A stretch of DNA of 64,000 bases from Phaseolus vulgaris (GCF_000499845.2 NC_023751.2:37870309-37934308), one strand, 5' to 3'. Shown: positions 47,505-57,660, numbered from the stretch's first letter. Translations and numbers: made by a program. Notes: generated from the sequence alone by a model not told the origin.

Positions 47505-50500
47505 CTACTTGATGAACTCCATAACCCAGAAAATGTTGACATGACATTCACATCTGATGCCACTAAATCCAGCTTCCCTTGCCAATTCCATGAACTCTCT
47601 TTCACATCGCTCTTTACCTCCTGTGTTCTGAGTCATCATCAAAACATCCATTTGTGAAATCGCCTTATAAGTATCATTAGTCTCTGCTATTTCTGGAAGA
47701 ATTGCCTCCACAACTATCACCTTTCCATCATCAGGAATTGCATCATAACAATTCTTCAACAGCTTTACACAATGTTCATCACTCCAATCATGAAGTATCG
47801 ACTGCACAATTTACTTAGAGTTAAAGCACATTGAATGAGGTTGGTATAAATCACCACTACTATAAAATTATTAAAAAAATTATTAGTTTCTATAATGATT
47901 AAATTAGATATTATTTTAGAGATTAAAAAAATTATTAGTATATAAATTAGTTTCTATTATTGATAAATAATTTCTAAATTGGTATCACTACAAGAAAATC
48001 ATGAAATAGAAACCAATTTTTAGAGACCAAAATAATTAGTTACAATAGGAACTAAAATAGAGACCATTTTAGAAACTAAAAAAAAATGGTTTCTAAATTA
48101 GTTTATATTATTCTCTATTATTGTTAAATAGTTTTTAAATTAGTACCTATTAACAGCTCGCTCGTCGACGAGGGGATTTCCCGAGTGGATCCTCGTCGAG
48201 AGCGGGGTTTCCTTAGGTCAGAGCATACATGGCGAGTAGCATTGGTGGCAGGCGATTTTGCAGAGATTGCTCCTCGTGGCACTTAGTGCTCACCAGAGTA
48301 AGCTACATGGCGAGTTATTCCCTGCACGGGTAATTTGTCGTGTGGCGAGGTGAATGTAGGTGGCCTCGGTTCTGGGGGTTTCGGTAAAGTTGAATGTTGC
48401 TTTGAGGTAACTTGTTGGTTATATTTTTGGGTATGTTTTTTCTCACTTTATGGTTGTTTTGCTCCAACCATAAAGGAGAGTTTCTTTTATGGATGATATA
48501 GGAAGTCCACTTCTGGTTCTGTATATGGGTTGGGATACCCCTGAAGTATCCCTTTTAATTTTATTTATTCATTGCTGATAAAAAAAAAAAAAAAAAAACT
48601 AATTAACAACTAAGGTTTTAACTACCAATTATTTAGTTTCTAAATTTGGTAGCAAAAATCTTGGTTGTTAATTAGATACCAATTTAGAAATTATTTAACA
48701 ATAATAGAAAATAATAGAAACTAATTTAGAAACCAAATTTCTTTTTAGTTTCTAAAATGGTCTCTAATTTAGTTACTATTGCAACTAATTATTTTGGTTT
48801 CTACAAATTGGTTTCTATTTCATGGTTTTCTTGCAGTGTATCTAGTTAGCTACCTAAGTTTTAGCAACCAATTATTTAGATTCTAAAGTTGGTATTTAAA
48901 ACCTTGATATTTAATTATATACCAACTTAAAAATTATTTATCAATAATATAACCTAATTTAGATATCAATAATTTTTGTAATGTCTAAAATAGTATCTAA
49001 TTTTGTTAATATAACAACTAATATTTTTTTTATCTAAAATTAGTTTTTATTAAATGATTTTCTTTCTATACTGCATGCATCAGATTTGAATACCAAATGT
49101 TATTCATAATAAAGATAACAAAATTTAAACTAAGTAAAAAAAATGTGTTTGATAAAACAGAAAAGTAGATAAAAAATAAATACACGTGCTTTTCAATTTA
49201 ATAAATTAATATTTTAATTGTATTTATTTTATCTTTTAATTTAAAATATTATTATATTATTGTAAGGTGTTATGAAATGAATCAGTTTAGAGTTTCAAAC
49301 CATATTTTTCGAATTAAATAGTAGTATATTTCCCATACCGAGACTTACCTTCATAAATATGACGTCTCCTTTAGGCACATTCTCAAACATATCTCCACCA
49401 ACGTGTTCTACTCCTGCATTATTAGAAAGTAAATGCTACACTTAGCTGCATAATTATGCAGTAACTATTTCTGCAGCTGATGCAGAATTAATTCTGCACT
49501 AAAACAATTTGTGAAGGTCTTGAAATGAGGAGGTAATCTCAAGTTATGAACTGGTTCAAATCATTTTCAAATTAATTTTGGAATTGTTGTTTTAAGTAAG
49601 ATGGTTTGGATATGTATAACAGTTGGGACAAGTTTTCCCTTTAATTTATCAATGTTTTGCTGATAAAAAAACACATTTATGTTACTGTCTTGTAAAACCT
49701 CAAAGTTGACCAAATAAGTTTTCAAAAGATGAAAAGAACATTTTTTTTTTTAATTTTGCAGAACCACAGGATTGGAATGTGTAAGGATGATACCAGGATA
49801 GGAAGGAGCATCTCGAATGACATGAGGCAAGTCGAAATTGATGCCATGGATATTAGGGTATTTGGAAGTGATCAAGTTAATGTTTATTCCAAGACCACCA
49901 CCAACATCTACCAGTCTTTTTATGCCCTCAAAACCTTTGTAGGATTCCACAACCTTCTTCATCACCGAATTTGAGGTGTTGATCATTGCTGTGTTGAAAA
50001 CTTTATTGAACCTTGAATCCAAACGTGCATACTCAAAAACATGAGTGCCATAAACCCTGTTGAATGGAACACCCCCCTCCCTAATTGCATCTTTCAGCTC
50101 ACTCCTAATAGTGTATAAACAAAGTTATTTCACATTAGTTATAACATGAACAGTAACAACACTAATACTACATGAATATGGACATTATACGTGTAATCTC
50201 TAAAATATAAAATATAAAACACAAAGTTGACACTTAATCATATGTGTTTTACAGGGTTATATAGACGTGTGTCTGATATACGAATACGAATATGTTTGTG
50301 ATGGAAAGGGACATAAAATAATAATAATACTTGAGAGAGAGAAAGAGTTTAACCAGCTGTCTAGGGTGATTTTGTCTTGGATCAAGGCCATCAGGGGCCC
50401 CAACGAAACTCCGTCAGAATTGGGAGCAAAGAATGCGGCGACGGGAGTGATGGTGTAGAGCCGGTGAAAGCTGGGAGGAACACGGTTGTCGGAAATGAGG

Positions 50501-50799
50501 GAAGAGTTGAGAATGGAGTGAGAAGAAAGAAGTAAGAGGAGACGATCTAGCATTGAGGCTGCTTCTGGATTACTGCAACTAATCTTTGATGCTATTTCCT
50601 TAGCAGAAAGCTTAGCACCTTCTCCCGCTTCTTTCAGCACCTCAAACACTCCCAGCTCCGTCGCCGATTGCACTGCCATCGGAAGGACCACCGAACTCAC
50701 AAGCTGCATGGCACGCAAGAAGCTTTCTTCATCTTCTGTTTCTTTTTCTTCCTTCCTCTTCTCTTCACCATTGAGCCTTGAATCTGGAAGATTTGCCAT
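47505..50799 (-). CDS. Caffeic acid O-methyltransferase-like class II OMT, copy F
   Basis: Exons 50354-50799, 49794-50104, 49349-49413 and 47505-47801 give 372 residues. Introns 2 and 3 are enlarged to 380 and 1547 bp by insertions, with splice signals kept. Exon 4 starts with Ser (TCG) where all other copies have Trp (TGG), two residues before the catalytic-His segment: [11 protein letters not shown]. Exon 2 has [11 protein letters not shown], losing the His equivalent to COMT His183, as does copy C. His278, Glu306 and Glu338 are retained. Before QDK is Ile, followed by QDKITLDSW. Donor 1 is GTTAAACTC as in copies C and G. It reads as intact; correct splicing of the long intron 3 is the main uncertainty. 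Confidence 0.85.
47986..48838. mobile_element. Younger CACTA-type MITE nested in the older one, TSD TAT
   Basis: Begins CACTACAAGAAAATCATGAA and ends GGTTTTCTTGCAGTG. TAT stands on both sides (47983-47985, 48839-48841). Without its own insertion (48156-48598) it would be about 400 bp, as the copy at 11548. Confidence 0.85.
48156..48598 (+). mobile_element. 5'-truncated LINE (3' UTR) nested in the MITE
   Basis: GC-richer text starting GCTCGCTCGTCGACGAGGGG and ending CATTGCTGAT plus about 19 A. Flanks CTATTAACA (48147-48155) and CTAATTAACA (48599-48608) look like a target duplication with one indel. The tail resembles those at 16182 and 49439. No coding frame. Confidence 0.75.
49439..49672 (+). 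mobile_element. LINE tail in intron 2 of OMT F
   Basis: Copy C's intron 2 (30560-30620) gives the empty text AAGTAAATAGTACACACTAT; in F the same text is broken after AAATGCTACAC by about 230 bp ending TTTTGCTGATAAAAAA, then ACACATTTATG. This explains the larger intron 2 in F. ACAC is repeated on both sides. Confidence 0.7.
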
Positions 50800-50839
50800 C
50801 TCCACTTCAACACGTGCAATCACTCACCAACTTCTCCAC

Positions 50840-50847
50840 TATATATT
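50840..50847 (-). promoter_or_regulatory. Possible TATA box of OMT copy F
   Basis: The TATATATT text stands at the same position relative to the ATG as in copy A (7273-7280), within a leader nearly the same in both (CACCAACTTCTCCACTATAT). Confidence 0.3.
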
Positions 50848-50849
50848 AA

Positions 50850-51604
50850 ACCATCCATTGAAAACCTTTATATTTTATTATTCTAGATCTGGGATACTTT
50901 ATTATTCACGTTTAAATCAACTTTAGATTTAACTCAAATTCATAATATTTCTGTTATAAGTTTCTAACACTTTGCTTTTAAGTTGAGGTTATACTTATAT
51001 AATTAAAATGTAAGATAAATATAGTTTTCATTTACTTTCTATTCAACAACAAACAGATAGATATCAACATTTTTGTTTAGATTTTAGGGTGAAAATAAAC
51101 CATTCTAGTTGACTCAACTTCTGTAATTATTTATAATATACTTATTCATGTGTTTAATTGACATTTCTCCAATATTTAAAGTTGAAATGCATGTGTATGT
51201 GCATGTGCATGGCTATATTATTTTAGATTTTTTAGGTTTTAAGGGATTATTTCCAGATCCGATCGGAAGCGTATTTAAATAAAGAGCTAGCATTAATATT
51301 TGAAGGTAATAAATAACATTTGTTGTTAAACATTGTTTATGGTGTGCTAGCTAGATAAGAACTTTATTATCATTTTAAATAATTGATTAGATGATATGAA
51401 TGGCAAATACACTTGTAAATTACGGTTTTCATGGAAAACTCAATTTCTTTATAGCACTTAAGAATAATGAAGTTAATAGGAGAATGAAGTTAATAATAGA
51501 TGAGAGATAAAAGAGAGGATAAGTGAATGAGAAATAAAAGAGAATCTATATGTAACAATAAATTAATAGATAAAGTTAATTAATATTGAAATTGGTGACT
51601 TATT
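50850..51604. repeat. 5' flank of OMT F, duplicated at 1-650 and partly at 7545-7680
   Basis: Colinear with the left edge of the window, with small indels (see entry at 1-760). 51180-51215 has the ATGCATGTG repeat. The homology ends near 51605, where retrotransposon remnants begin. No gene. Confidence 0.65.
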
Positions 51605-51985
51605 ATTTGTAGAGTGATGGGTATGGACCGACGCATATCGGGTGGTCGTTACTTGAACTGGTTCAACTTGATAATAATAGTCTCAATAGCTTACGTTAGA
51701 AACTAAGGGGCAGTAGAGTGATGGGTTTGGGCTCGATGCATAATATGAGAATCGAAATCCTATCATTAACATGAAACGTGCGTCATCCGTTATTCATTAC
51801 ACTAAATCACACATAATTAATGGCTCAGTAAAGACAGAATCGGGTTACGTTACACAGGATGTATCAATATATGTAAGGAGCGTCAGTAGGAAGATCTATC
51901 TTTTACACACTTGTAAATGGTACACTTACCCTAGCCTATTGATTGATGTTCTACGGCTAGATTATTGCTACGTTTGTCTAAAACA
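51605..51985 (+). mobile_element. Ty3/Gypsy LTR-like remnant ending at a primer-binding site
   Basis: Unlike its surroundings in composition, with a direct repeat GTAGAGTGATGGGT at 51609 and 51713. It ends just before TTTGGTGCCCACCGTGGG (51989-52006), a usual primer-binding sequence of plant Ty3/Gypsy (Tat/Ogre type) elements. The left end is approximate. Confidence 0.45.
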
Positions 51986-52009
51986 TTTGGTGCCCACCGT
52001 GGGTGATGG

Positions 52010-52196
52010 AGATCAAGCTCAAGTGGACATGGAGGCCAATCAACAAGATCAAGAAGAGGTAGAAGCACAAATGGAGGACGCCCATGGAGGTCAAAGCCCA
52101 CCTCAAAGGCTTACAAGAAGCATGTTCAAAGCTTTAGGAGCTAGGGGACAATTATTTTCTCTTTTTGTAATTTCTTTGGTTGAAGGTGCTTAGAGG
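52010..52196 (+). pseudogene. Ty3/Gypsy polyprotein C-terminal-like fragment
   Basis: The frame ending at the TAG near 52191 reads DMEANQQDQEEVEAQMED, then PPQRLTRSMFKALGARGQL. An acidic stretch followed by a LTRSxxK-like motif is common at the extreme C-terminus of plant Gypsy polyproteins. About 65 bp after the stop stands AGGAGGGGGG (52253-52262), a polypurine tract. The call is tentative: the segment is short. Confidence 0.35.
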
Positions 52197-52262
52197 CAAA
52201 CATTAGAAACCTCTTTTGTTATAGCATCTTTAAGCCTTTAGTTAGGAGCTTTAGGAGGGGGG

Positions 52263-53010
52263 TGCGTTAGTAGATAGGTGTAGGAGTAGAATAGGAGGTG
52301 CCAAAGTGAAGGAAGAGGTCACACCTTCCTCATGCTTTGTAATTGGCGCTGGTTCTAGAAACTTTTTAGGAGGGAATTTTGAATTTGTGTAGCTTGCATT
52401 TTCAGCACCTTAGGCTATAAATAGAGGTGCTCCCTTTGTAAAATTCAGATTGGAATTTAGAGTAAAGAAACTATACTCAAATTTTGAGTGAGCATTGGAG
52501 AGCTTTTGAGCCTTCTTCTCTAGTCTTATCTTGAAGGATCCATGGTGTCCTCAAGTGGCGGCAGCACACTCATCTAGGAGCAACCATCCTTCTAGTGGCG
52601 TGATCATCCAACCTTGCATCCATCTTCATGAGCATTCTTTTCTCCTTCCTTCCTTCTCTTTCAATTGTTCATGTTTAAGCTTGTTTCCTTGAAATTCTGT
52701 CTTGTGTTCTTGAGTTTATGGTTCGGTTGTTCTTATTTTCCAGCAATCATTTTCAGTTCTTTGCCTTTTAATTTCATTTTGTTCGGTTCAATTTGATTCT
52801 TATCCAATTCTGTTCGGTGTTTTTAAGTTTTACCTCTTTTTGTTGGTTCAATTTGACAATATGTGGAACTTCCATGTGAGTTTGGATTTGGTGCTAGTTT
52901 TGGTGAGTTCTTGACTTAGAATATTGATCCAATTCTAAGAAAAAGTGCCTAACAATTGTCCAACTCAAGTTGATTCCTAAGAATGTCAAGAATCGTTCTC
53001 TTCTTTGCTA
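52263..53010 (+). mobile_element. Ty3/Gypsy LTR with TATA box
   Basis: Directly follows the polypurine tract. TATAAATA at 52416-52423 within CTATAAATAGAGGTGC, followed by a transcribed leader-like region rich in TCTT/TTCC words. The right boundary is uncertain (between about 52800 and 53020); a possible primer-binding segment TGGAATCACATTAGTGGGGC lies at 53010-53029. The LTR thus appears flanked by an end of pol on the left and a start of gag on the right. Confidence 0.5.
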
Positions 53011-53077
53011 TTGGAATCACATTAGTGGGGCAGGAAAAATTATTCCTGTGCCAGAAAATCAAAATAGAGGAAAAAAA

Positions 53078-53700
53078 ATGAGAGGAACCAGGAGAACAAT
53101 GGCAGAAGAGGAGCCAATTGGGGTTTCCAACGAGGAGCCCCCGCCTGAAGCAACATGTGTGCTGATGGAGATGATGGAAACCATGAGGAGGCAAAATGAA
53201 GAGCGTGCAGAGGAATTTAGAAGGGGGCAGGAAGAAACAAGGGTACGGATGGAGGAAACGTTAAGAGGACAAGAGCGACTTCAAAGACGGAATGAGGAGT
53301 TGCAGAGGCAGTTGGAAGATCGGAGGACAAAAAGGTGGGAATTGCAGGAAGTGGAGCCAGATTTCACATCATTTTCAGGGGAAATTCTGAATGAACCATT
53401 TCCAACAAGCTATGTATTTTCAAATATTAGTTCGTTCATGGGAAAGCAGGACCTGAATGCCCACATTAAAAACTCCAAGGCACAAATTTTGATTCATGGA
53501 GGATCGGATCTTGTCCGATGCAAAATGCTGGCAGGATCGTTAATAGGAACGACGTTGGATTGGATCAGCTCTTTGCCCGAGGGGTTGGTAACATTGTTGG
53601 AGGTTTTTGTCTGATTGTTTGTCGCTCATTTTGCGGCAAATAAAACAAAACCTTCGGACACAACAGATCTCATCCTTCTTCCGTGCAATGCTATTGGATC
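53078..53700 (+). pseudogene. Ty3/Gypsy Gag fragment, frameshifted
   Basis: From ATG 53078: an acidic start, then a strongly charged coiled coil (EERAEEFRRGQEETRVRMEE region, about residues 40-90), then FSGEILNEPFP, SSFMGKQDLNAHIKN, ILIHGGSDLVRCKMLAGSL and WISSLPEG. This is the order of retrotransposon Gag in plant Gypsy elements (F-x-G-x-x-D-x-x-x-H, RCKxFxxTLxGxAxxWxxxLP). A frameshift near 53610 moves the continuation VAHFAANKTKPSDTTDL to another frame, after which homology stops at about 53700. Not functional. Confidence 0.75.
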
Positions 53701-54214
53701 CATCATGCTTGCTTCTCTCTATTATTATTTTTTTTGGCAATTTCTAAGCATAAATGTAGTAAAATTATTAAATATAAGGAAAGAAACATTTAAAAGAATA
53801 AAATAGTTTTTATTACCATTATCCTTTAATTTAAACCGTAGTCAACAAAAGAAGCCTAATTGTGTTGCCATGAAGCGGGAATGGGATTCAAACACAGGTT
53901 CCTTCAATGACAAAGGGAAAATTTAACCACTACAACAGTCAACTTCATTTGTATTATTATGATTTTTATTATACTAATAATACTAATAATATTAATAATA
54001 CTAATAATACTAATAACATTAATAATACTAATAATACTAATAACATTAATAATACTAATAATACTAATAACATTAATAATACTAATAATACTAATAACAT
54101 TAATAACACTAATAATACTAATAACATTAATAACACTAATAATACTAATAACATTAATAATACTAATAACATTAATAATATTACTAATACTAATAATATT
54201 AATAATATTAATAA
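53701..54214. repeat. Spacer and AATAATACT/AATAACATT microsatellite
   Basis: 53857-53945 has tRNA-promoter-like words on the minus strand (TGTTTGAATCCCAT and TAGTGGTTAAAT). 53965-54214 is an imperfect trinucleotide array with a 15-18 bp higher-order unit ACTAATAATACTAATAACAT. Long reading frames on both strands here (Ile/Leu/Asn/Thr runs) are artefacts. Confidence 0.8.
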
Positions 54215-54384
54215 TCTATACCTATATATAAAGGGGATTCCCCTCTTAACTACCATCTTATTTTATTTTAATTTTATCTCTATCTTTATATCTTATTATT
54301 TTATTTGTCATTTTGTGAAGAGTTTAAATTTTATATCTCAAAGAGTTTAAACATTCTACAATTGCATCTTTTTTTTCAGTTCAT

Positions 54385-54660
54385 CTTCCACTTTTATTCC
54401 ATCAAACTTTCTATCATCTTTTTCTCCTTTTCATTAAACTTTCTATCATCTTTTTCTCCTTTTCATTAAACTTTCTATCATCTTTTTCTCCTTTTCATTA
54501 AACTTTTTATCATCTTTTTCTCCTGTTCATCTTCCCTTTTATCCCATCAAACTTTCTATCATTTTTTTCTCTCGATCATCTTCACTTTTATCCCATCAAA
54601 CTTTCTATCATCTTTTTCTCCCGATCATCTTCACTTTTATCCCATCAAACTTTCTGTTTT
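54385..54660. repeat. Minisatellite in the Helitron, about 32-47 bp units
   Basis: Repeats of CTTTCTATCATCTTTTTCTC with the linker CTTTTCATTAAA (four units to 54510), then three longer units with GATCATCTTCACTTTTATCC linkers. No coding role. Confidence 0.75.
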
Positions 54661-55887
54661 CAAATTCAAATTACCAGAAGTCGCAAGTTCCATAACCACT
54701 TCCGTTCCAGAACCACGAAATAGTGTTGTTTTTCAACTATAAAGTATATATTCTGATTTTACTTTTATTGATTATTCATTTATGAATGTTTTTAGCATTA
54801 TATGATGACAATATTATAATTATTGTGCTCACACAAATAAATAGAACAATTAAAAAATTGAAAGAGAAATTAAGTATCTGAAAAAACTGAACCAATGAAA
54901 GTATTACTATATGAGAAAACATATAGGAAATTTCCATCCAAAGGATAGTGATTAAGAGGCATTGCAGTGATGGGTGAGTTGCAGGGATTATGGTTTTCTT
55001 AGGGGTTTAGTTTTTTAAAAAATTAAGAATTAAATATTCAAAATTTTAAATTTTAAATTTTAAATGGTAGTTAAGAGGAAATCCCCTATATATAAGTAAT
55101 TTAAAATTTAAAATTTAAAATTTAATATTTAAAATTCAAAATTCACTATTTTAAATTTAAAATGGTAGTTAAGAGGAGATCCCATATATATATATGTTAT
55201 TTAAAATTCAAAATTCAAAATTCACTGTTTTAAATTTAAAATGGTAGTTAAAAGTAGATCCCTATATATATAGGTAATTTAATATTTAAAATTTAAAATT
55301 TATTAGTACATAAAACGTATACGAAATTAAATATTAAAACTTAAATATTAAAAATTCAAAATTAAATATTAAAACATTAAAATTAAAATTCAAAATTTTA
55401 AATTTTAAATGGTAGTTAAGAGGAGATCCCCTATATAGGTAATTTAAAATATAAAATTTAAAATTTAAAATGTTTTTTTAAATAATTTCATATTTTATAT
55501 ATTTATTTTTACATTTTGCGAATTATTATATGAAGATATTTTTTAATTATATTTTTTCATTTATATAAACAATATTTAATATATAGATCAAAGTGTTTTT
55601 TAAATATTATCATATTTTATATATTTATTTTCACATTTTGTAAAATATTTTCTGAAAATATTTTTAATTTAGCTATCTATTTTCTGTCACATACTAATCT
55701 TTTTTTCTTGCTGCTGTATGTATGTTTGCATTGCATTAGTGATTCTTGGTTTGCAACAGTGTTTTTATAATTTGTTTTGCTTTTAGTTTTGATTTATATT
55801 TTAGAATTTTTTAAATAATTTTTCTAATGTTTATTAGTTTTCTACATTTTAATACATTACACAACAAAATCGAAAATATAAATACCG

Positions 55888-56073
55888 ATGAAGAGTAGAA
55901 CGACAAAACCAAACTTGAAGCTAAATATTGCAAACATAAGACGAAGAATGACCATGGAACAAATGACAAATGAACTATCTACACAAAGCAGAAGTTATAG
56001 AGAAAGAAGATTGAAATCAATTCGACATTTGGCTCGATCAATCAATAATGCAGGTAACAAAAATGTTATATAA
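55888..56073 (+). other. Short basic reading frame in the Helitron
   Basis: 61 residues, starting at ATG 55888 and rich in Arg, Lys and Ser (RRRMTMEQMTNE, SRSYRERRLKSIRHLARS). CAGGTAACA at 56050-56058 looks like a splice donor, so it could be a captured first exon. Base composition is less AT-rich than its surroundings. I do not recognise the protein. Confidence 0.3.
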
Positions 56074-56457
56074 ACATTTAACTTTTCATAACTATTATTT
56101 TTAATTTTTTTTATATAGTTTTATTTATTCCTTCATTTAACTTGACATTTGAAGAATCAAACAATAACAAGGCAGCACCAAGTAACACACTTTACTGAAT
56201 AAGGATGATTAATTATAAGGATGATCAATCATTCGCATTGGTTAAGCCAATTGACATCAAGGTATAATGATTTTACATAATGATGATGATAATGTCATTT
56301 TTTATTCATAATGTATTATAAATTTATATTGTTAATATAAATGTGTGAAAAATAACATTTTTCTTATTTTAATTTTAATATTAAATATAAATACAATATA
56401 AATGAACACATAAAAAATGCGGATACACAGGCGCGAGAGCGCCTGTGTGTCCGCTAG

Positions 56458-57030
56458 TATTAATAATATTAATAATATAATAATATAAAATATAATATTA
56501 ATAATATGAATATAATATTAACAATATTATTAATAACATAATAATATAAAATATAATATTAATAATATGAATATAATATTAACAATATTATGAATAATGT
56601 TAATAAAATGAATATAATATTAAGAATATAAATATTGAATATAATATTAATAATATGAATATAATTTATATTATTATTATTATAAATTGTATAAATTATA
56701 TTAATAATAATAAGTATAAATTATATTAATAATAATATGTATAAATTGTATTAATAATAATATGTATAAATTGTATTAATAATAATAAGTATAATAAAAA
56801 TGGTAATATGACCAAAGAACTTGTATGGTTTAGTGGTTGAAGTTTCTTTGGTTCAATTCCTAACTACTGCAATTTGCTTCAAGTATTAATTTGGGACTTA
56901 GGTTCGAGTGAGTCTGGGGAAAAGTGTACTGGTAAGGGTCGAATGGTCAATACCGTGTGGGCCGACCGACACCATCGATCCAATTATACTCAATCAAGGT
57001 TAGTTACATTAATATATATATATATATATA
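56458..57030. repeat. AAT microsatellite, tRNA-like head, TA repeat
   Basis: 56458-56810: ATATTAATAATATGAATATA-type repeats. 56827-56843 TATGGTTTAGTGGTTGAAG and 56851-56861 GGTTCAATTCC resemble Pol III A and B boxes. 56880-57000 has a less AT-rich stretch ending in CAATTATACTCAATCAAGG. 57014-57031 is (TA)n. Confidence 0.55.
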
Positions 57031-57031
57031 A

Positions 57032-57660
57032 GAAAATTGTAGAAGATTTATGAGATGTTGGAATTGTCTAAATGAAAAATTCCTTATACAAGATATTGAA
57101 ACCCATCAAATAACTTAATTTTTTAAGAAAGCCATAAGAAAATCAAGGAACTAGAAAAAAATTTGTGAAAAAACATGATATAGGCAATGAGATGCTAAAA
57201 GTTAATAAGCATCTAAAAAATCTAGAAGAAATAATTAATAAACAATCATTATATTTTTTTTAGGAAATTTGGACATTTTTTTGAAAGGATTACTCAAAAT
57301 AGGTTACTCAAATTGGTTCAAAAAGAAAAAAGAAAGGTAAACTTGATAGTTATATATATGTTTCGAATCAAATTTAATCAAATAAGTAATGAATTGATCC
57401 TAATTTTCCAACTCATGTTTCTAATACAAGGAGGGATTATTCCGTATTTAAATCATAAGTTTAAATAAAAAAAATCTCTTCAACATTTGTGGACTGATCT
57501 TATCTTTTGCATATTTCAATTATTTAATTAATATGAAAGTGCATATAGCATAATATATTACATACCATGAGCTTGTTCTGTTACTTCAAAATGCATAAAA
57601 CACATAAACAAGAAATAAAGCAGAGGAAGTAGGGGCACAAAGCATAGCATATGTTGTGGT
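57032..57660. repeat. Copia gag relic and conserved 3' flank of OMT copy G
   Basis: 57040-57330 matches the relic near the other copies (TTGGAATTGTCTAAATGAAA, AACATGATATAGGCAATGAG, and the knuckle-like GGAAATTTGGACATTTTTTT). 57535-57620 is the conserved 3' flank. Non-coding. Confidence 0.55.

Larger units (their letters stand above)
47852..49073. mobile_element. Old CACTA-type MITE in intron 3 of OMT F, interrupted
   Basis: 47852-47985 and 48839-49073 are the two halves of a decayed member of the MITE family: left ACCACTACTATAAAATTATT, right ATTAAATGATTTTC. Between them lies a younger member (47986-48838). Parts of each half are inverse copies (TTAGTTTCTATTATTGATAA and its counterpart near 48945). 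Confidence 0.6.
54215..56457. mobile_element. Non-autonomous Helitron, 2243 bp
   Basis: Starts TCTATACCTATATATAAAGG after ATAA and ends GTCCGCTAG followed by T. The 3' end forms a near-perfect 15-bp hairpin (CGGATACACAGGCGC, loop GAGA-type, then GCGCCTGTGTGTCCG) directly before CTAG. The target is the AAT microsatellite, whose right part resumes at 56458. No Rep/helicase. Inside: a 32-bp minisatellite (54390-54660), four inverted copies of the left-end motif (55062-55440), and one short basic frame at 55888-56073. Confidence 0.88.

Noticed and set aside
53907..54350. Frames of 90-147 residues of repeated Asn-Asn-Thr or Ile-Leu on both strands
   Set aside because: They arise from the AAT/ATT microsatellite and occur in several frames at once.
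54215..56457. CRISPR-like or prokaryotic repeat arrays
   Set aside because: The repeats are minisatellites in a plant transposon; there are no uniform spacers or cas genes, and the whole window is eukaryotic.
56827..56861. Possible tRNA gene from A-box and B-box words
   Set aside because: The boxes are too close together and no cloverleaf with acceptor and anticodon stems can be formed; kept only as a SINE-like observation.
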